Of a stretch of 33,576 nucleotides of DNA, positions 30,659 to 33,576 are shown piece after piece. Numbering within the stretch: position 1 is the stretch's first letter; the number at the start of each line of letters is the position of its first letter. The DNA is from Clostridiaceae bacterium. GTDB lineage: Bacteria; Bacillota; Clostridia; Acetivibrionales; DUMC01. Made by a program: the position numbers and the translations under genes. The notes under the pieces are model-generated. The model did not search any database. It saw nothing but the letters and a program-made list of their open reading frames with translations, and had not been told where the DNA came from. The DNA is taken from assembly GCA_012840075.1 (NCBI GenBank), contig DUMC01000190.1, positions 1 through 33,576 on the forward strand, written 5' to 3'.

Positions 30659-33133
30659 TTATTGCTCAATTATAGATCCTCTGTTTTCAACATTCTCTAT
30701 CAGATTACTATTCTCAACATTCTCAATCAAAGCTTGCTGCTCGGTAATTACCAAGCTATTTTCATTTTTACCGATGTTTTTGTATGTCTGTTTTTCTTTC
30801 TTTGGTTTAACCAGAGCTGTATTTATAACAGTATCCATATTTGAAGCATAGACAAATTTCAAATCTTTCCTGATGTGTTCCGGTATTTCTTCCACATCCT
30901 TTTTATTGTCAACAGGCACAATAATTGTATCTATTCCTGCCCTGTGTGCTGCCAGAACTTTTTCCTTCAACCCTCCGATGGGCAAAACTCTTCCCCTGAG
31001 AGTAATTTCTCCTGTCATTGCCACATTCCTTTTTACAGGAATATTCAAAAGTGCAGACAATAAAGCCGTTGCCAATGTTATGCCTGCAGACGGTCCGTCT
31101 TTCGGCACTGCACCTTCAGGTATGTGGATATGAATATCATATTCATTATAAAAGTTCTTTTTCAGTCCGAACTCGTTTGCTTTTGATCTAATATAGCTCA
31201 TAGCTGCTTTTGCAGACTCTTTCATAACATCTCCAAGCTGTCCCGTTAATTCTAACTTTCCTTTTCCAGGCATAACATTAACTTCAATTGATAAGGTATC
31301 TCCTCCTACCGGTGTCCATGCTAAACCTCTCGCTATTCCTACTTCGTCTTTTTCATTTGCCTTATCATATCTATATTTCTTTTTGCCTAAAAACTTTTCA
31401 AGATTAGATTGCGTAACCCTCACTACTTTTTTGTCTTCATCTGCTATAATTTTTGCAGCTTTACGGCAAATCGTCCCTATTTCTCTTTCAAGGTTTCTTA
31501 CACCTGCTTCTCTCGTGTAGCAGACTATAATGTCTTTAATAGCATTATCATTAATGGAAAGATTCTTTCTTTCAAGCCCATGCGCTTTTATTTGCTTCGG
31601 TATAAGATGCCTCTTTGCAATATGAAATTTCTCTTCTTCTGTATAACCCGGTATTGATATTACTTCCATTCTATCCAGCAAAGGTCTTGGTATGGTTTCA
31701 AGGTTGTTTGCCGTAGTAATGAACATAACATCTGAAAGATCATAAGGTACTTCCAAATAGTGATCCCTGAAAGCAAAATTCTGTTCGCTGTCAAGTACCT
31801 CCAGCAGTGCTGCGGCAGGATCTCCTCTTATATCGCTGCTCAGCTTATCAATTTCATCAAGCAAAATCAATGGATTAATAGTCCCTGCTTGTTTCATTGC
31901 AGCAATTATTCTGCCGGGCATTGCACCTACATATGTCCTTCTATGACCCCTGATTTCAGCTTCATCCCTTACTCCTCCAAGAGACATTCTTACATACTTT
32001 CTATTAACTGCTCTTGCTATGGATTTTGCAATAGATGTCTTTCCTACTCCGGGAGGACCTACAAGGCATATTATCGGACCTTTTAGATCATTTTTAAGTT
32101 TTCTTATAGCAAGGTATTCCAAGATCCTTTCCTTAACTTTTTCCAAGCCGTAATGATCTTCGTTCAATATTTTTTCGGCCCGTTTTAAATCAATAATTTC
32201 TTCTGTTTTCTTGTCCCACGGAAGATCAAAGAGCCAGTCCAAATAAGTCCTTATAACTCCTACTTCCGCTGAAGCGGGATGCATTTTGGACATCCTGTTA
32301 AGTTCCTTGTCAATTTTTTGTTTTACCTCTTCAGGGAAGTTTATATTCTTCATTTTTTGCCTGTATTCTTCAACTTCCGCTTCTGTACCTTCTTTATCTC
32401 CCAGTTCGCTTTGTATTGCTTTCATTTGTTCTTTTAAATAATATTCCTTTTGAGCTTTATCAATTTGCTGCTTTACCTTCATGCTAATATCTTTTTCTAT
32501 TTCCAAAATTTCATTTTCCCTCACAAGTATTGTTAAGAGTTTCTCCATTCTGGCATCAACTTCAAATTCGCTTAATATTTCTTGCTTTTGCTCGACTTTT
32601 AAGAACATGCTGGATGCAATCATATCGCAGATCTGTCCCGGATCTTCCAATTCTGCAATTGCTATGAACATTTCAGGAGATATTCTACCTGACAGCTTTG
32701 AATACTCCTCAAAAGCTTGCATTATTTTCCTTTTTAAAGCTTCTTTGACAGCTTTTGAACTTTTTCCAGGCAAGGAAGGTTTTTCTACTACTTCTACCAT
32801 GAAAAAAGGTTCTTCTTGCGTAAACTCGATTATTTCCGCTCTTGCAACACCTTCAATCAAAACCCTTATATTATTACCAGGAAGCTTTACAAGCTGTTTA
32901 ACTCTGGATATTGTTCCTATATTGTAAATTTCATTTGAAGCAGGTGAATCATTTTTAGCATCCTTTTGTGCAACAAGAAAAATAAGTTGATTATTAAGCA
33001 TAGCTTGGTCAAGAGCTTTTATCGATTTTTCCCTGCCTACATCAAAATGCATGATTACCTGCGGAAATATTGTCAAACCTCTCAAAGGCAATAACGGCAA
33101 TTCATGTGTTTTTTCTATATCAATATTTGACAT
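30659..33133 (-). CDS. lon: ATP-dependent protease Lon
   Basis: Cytosolic hexameric AAA+ protease for damaged and regulatory proteins. 824 residues from the ATG at 33133, chosen because AGGGG sits ten bases upstream; TTG at 33142 is less likely. Domains: N-terminal LAN domain (from LPLLPLRG), central coiled coil, Walker A GPPGVGKTS (359-367), Walker B LILLDEID, and protease domain with catalytic S682 in PKDGPSAG and K725 in GGLKEK. The last 45 residues, beyond the normal end, are a polar tail with a repeated (L)IENVEN motif. Not adjacent to clpX or a LonB gene in this window. Confidence 0.97.
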   Translation of the reverse strand: MSNIDIEKTHELPLLPLRGLTIFPQVIMHFDVGREKSIKALDQAMLNNQLIFLVAQKDAKNDSPASNEIYNIGTISRVKQLVKLPGNNIRVLIEGVARAEIIEFTQEEPFFMVEVVEKPSLPGKSSKAVKEALKRKIMQAFEEYSKLSGRISPEMFIAIAELEDPGQICDMIASSMFLKVEQKQEILSEFEVDARMEKLLTILVRENEILEIEKDISMKVKQQIDKAQKEYYLKEQMKAIQSELGDKEGTEAEVEEYRQKMKNINFPEEVKQKIDKELNRMSKMHPASAEVGVIRTYLDWLFDLPWDKKTEEIIDLKRAEKILNEDHYGLEKVKERILEYLAIRKLKNDLKGPIICLVGPPGVGKTSIAKSIARAVNRKYVRMSLGGVRDEAEIRGHRRTYVGAMPGRIIAAMKQAGTINPLILLDEIDKLSSDIRGDPAAALLEVLDSEQNFAFRDHYLEVPYDLSDVMFITTANNLETIPRPLLDRMEVISIPGYTEEEKFHIAKRHLIPKQIKAHGLERKNLSINDNAIKDIIVCYTREAGVRNLEREIGTICRKAAKIIADEDKKVVRVTQSNLEKFLGKKKYRYDKANEKDEVGIARGLAWTPVGGDTLSIEVNVMPGKGKLELTGQLGDVMKESAKAAMSYIRSKANEFGLKKNFYNEYDIHIHIPEGAVPKDGPSAGITLATALLSALLNIPVKRNVAMTGEITLRGRVLPIGGLKEKVLAAHRAGIDTIIVPVDNKKDVEEIPEHIRKDLKFVYASNMDTVINTALVKPKKEKQTYKNIGKNENSLVITEQQALIENVENSNLIENVENRGSIIEQ

Positions 33134-33142
33134 TTTGACCAA

Positions 33143-33449
33143 CCCCTAAATCAATAATAATAAGCACAATTTAACCAAAAACTAACAATGTTTACATGAA
33201 ATAATAACAATTAATTTAAAATAAAAACAGTTAATTTAAAATAATAAAACTAATTATAACAAGTATAATAAAAATTTTACATAAACAATAGAAATATCAT
33301 TCATATATCTGTATATTGCATCTTATTCAATATATAAACCGGGTTTACATAATATTCTTCTATCAGTTAACATTATACATGTAATATCTATTAATATCAA
33401 ATGTTATATTTAACAGATAAGTCAAGTTTTTCATCATATTATGTATTTC
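33143..33449. other. AT-rich region upstream of lon, no gene seen
   Basis: Contains a tandem pair ACAATTAATTTAAAATAA / ACAGTTAATTTAAAATAA (about 33207-33243). TATAAT-like sequences on the minus strand (near 33255) could belong to the lon promoter, but no well-spaced -35 is clear. No HrcA CIRCE element was seen. Confidence 0.5.
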
Positions 33450-33499
33450 TTTATTTGGCTCTTCTAATTTAATGGTGGAGGGTATAATTCCCAATACAC

Positions 33500-33534
33500 A
33501 AAAATGAAGGGTATTTTATAATAACCCTTCATTT
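33500..33534 (-). terminator. Terminator in the right terminal repeat
   Basis: Mirror of the left copy: an 11-bp stem (33502-33512 with 33524-33534) followed on the minus strand by a T run. It ends the edge gene fragment. Confidence 0.8.
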
Positions 33535-33575
33535 ATGGCTTTTATGATATTTTCAAATGGTACTCCATAATCTTT
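33516..33575 (-). CDS. 3' end of the same unidentified gene (partial)
   Basis: Minus-strand frame entering from the right edge and ending ...ENIIKAINEGLL-stop, identical to the fragment at 2-61. Both gene copies point into the window. Confidence 0.5.
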   Translation of the reverse strand, partial: KDYGVPFENIIKAINEGLL

Positions 33576-33576
33576 A

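Larger units (their letters stand above)
33450..33576. repeat. Right copy of 127-bp terminal inverted repeat
   Basis: Exact reverse complement of bases 1-127, reaching the last base of the window. Unique sequence begins inward of 33450. See the left copy for interpretation. Confidence 0.9.

Noticed and set aside
33121-33150. CtsR-like heptad pair (GGTCAAA-A-TGTCAAA) at the lon start
   Set aside because: The CtsR operator needs a three-base spacer between heptads; here it is one base, and the second heptad overlaps the coding start. It may be chance in AAAATGTCAAA.

Overview
The window is AT-rich DNA from an endospore-forming, rod-shaped member of the Clostridia (Bacillota). Spore formation is indicated by YunB, SpoIVFA and SpoIVFB homologues, and rod shape by MreBCD with a complete MinCDE set. 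Strong Shine-Dalgarno sequences, several TTG/GTG starts and the order maf, radC, mreBCD, minCDE, mgsA, spoIVFA, spoIVFB fit a clostridial lineage, possibly near the cellulolytic 'cluster III' clostridia. The genus cannot be fixed from sequence alone. Both ends of the window carry the same exactly matching 127-bp sequence in inverted orientation, including the 3' end of one unidentified gene and its terminator, so this is probably a whole assembly contig bounded by two copies of a repeat.

Layout. 1-900: terminal repeat, then a scrapyard of gene remnants (an HsdS-like specificity-subunit pseudogene, a short RlmD-like tail, a CxxC micro-ORF) and a long hairpin. 905-2281 (-): RlmD-type 23S rRNA methyltransferase. 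2755-4741 (+): membrane-anchored M23 endopeptidase and a bactofilin. 4744-5454 (-): YunB. 5866-8607 (+) and 8868-11138 (-): class A and class B penicillin-binding proteins, converging on a shared terminator. 11139-11913: non-coding region with an array of about eight 25-bp degenerate repeats. 11914-14378 (+): FemAB-type aminoacyltransferase, a 12-codon mini-ORF and an alanine-racemase-family enzyme. 14359-15243 (-): proB, overlapping the racemase tail. 15336-18070 (-): three genes matching the methanogen-type homocysteine pathway (COG1900/DUF39, NIL-ferredoxin, COG2122/UPF0280). 18188-18732: about fifteen copies of a GGGGACGGTTCT element arranged head-to-head. 18737-19897 (-): PdaA-like polysaccharide deacetylase. 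20012-29650 (-): spoIVFB, spoIVFA, mgsA, minE, minD, minC, mreD, mreC, mreB, radC, maf and a DUF4321 gene. 29985-30617 (+): mecA, convergent with lon (30659-33133, -).

How the genes fit together. Most of the window builds or remodels the envelope: glycan polymerisation and crosslinking (two PBPs), hydrolysis and deacetylation (two M23 proteins, PdaA-like), possible bridge modification (FemAB plus racemase), scaffolds (bactofilin, MreBCD), division-site placement (MinCDE) and forespore engulfment/sigma-K signalling (SpoIVFA/B, YunB). The second theme is sulfur amino acid synthesis. The third is proteolysis (MecA, Lon). The least explained material is non-coding: the REP-like inverted cluster, the 25-bp array, a 31-bp inverted repeat around the radC promoter, and an RNA stem that would mask the spoIVFA ribosome-binding site. 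Many envelope proteins here also carry Asn/Ser-rich low-complexity linkers encoded by AAY/AGY-type trinucleotide runs.
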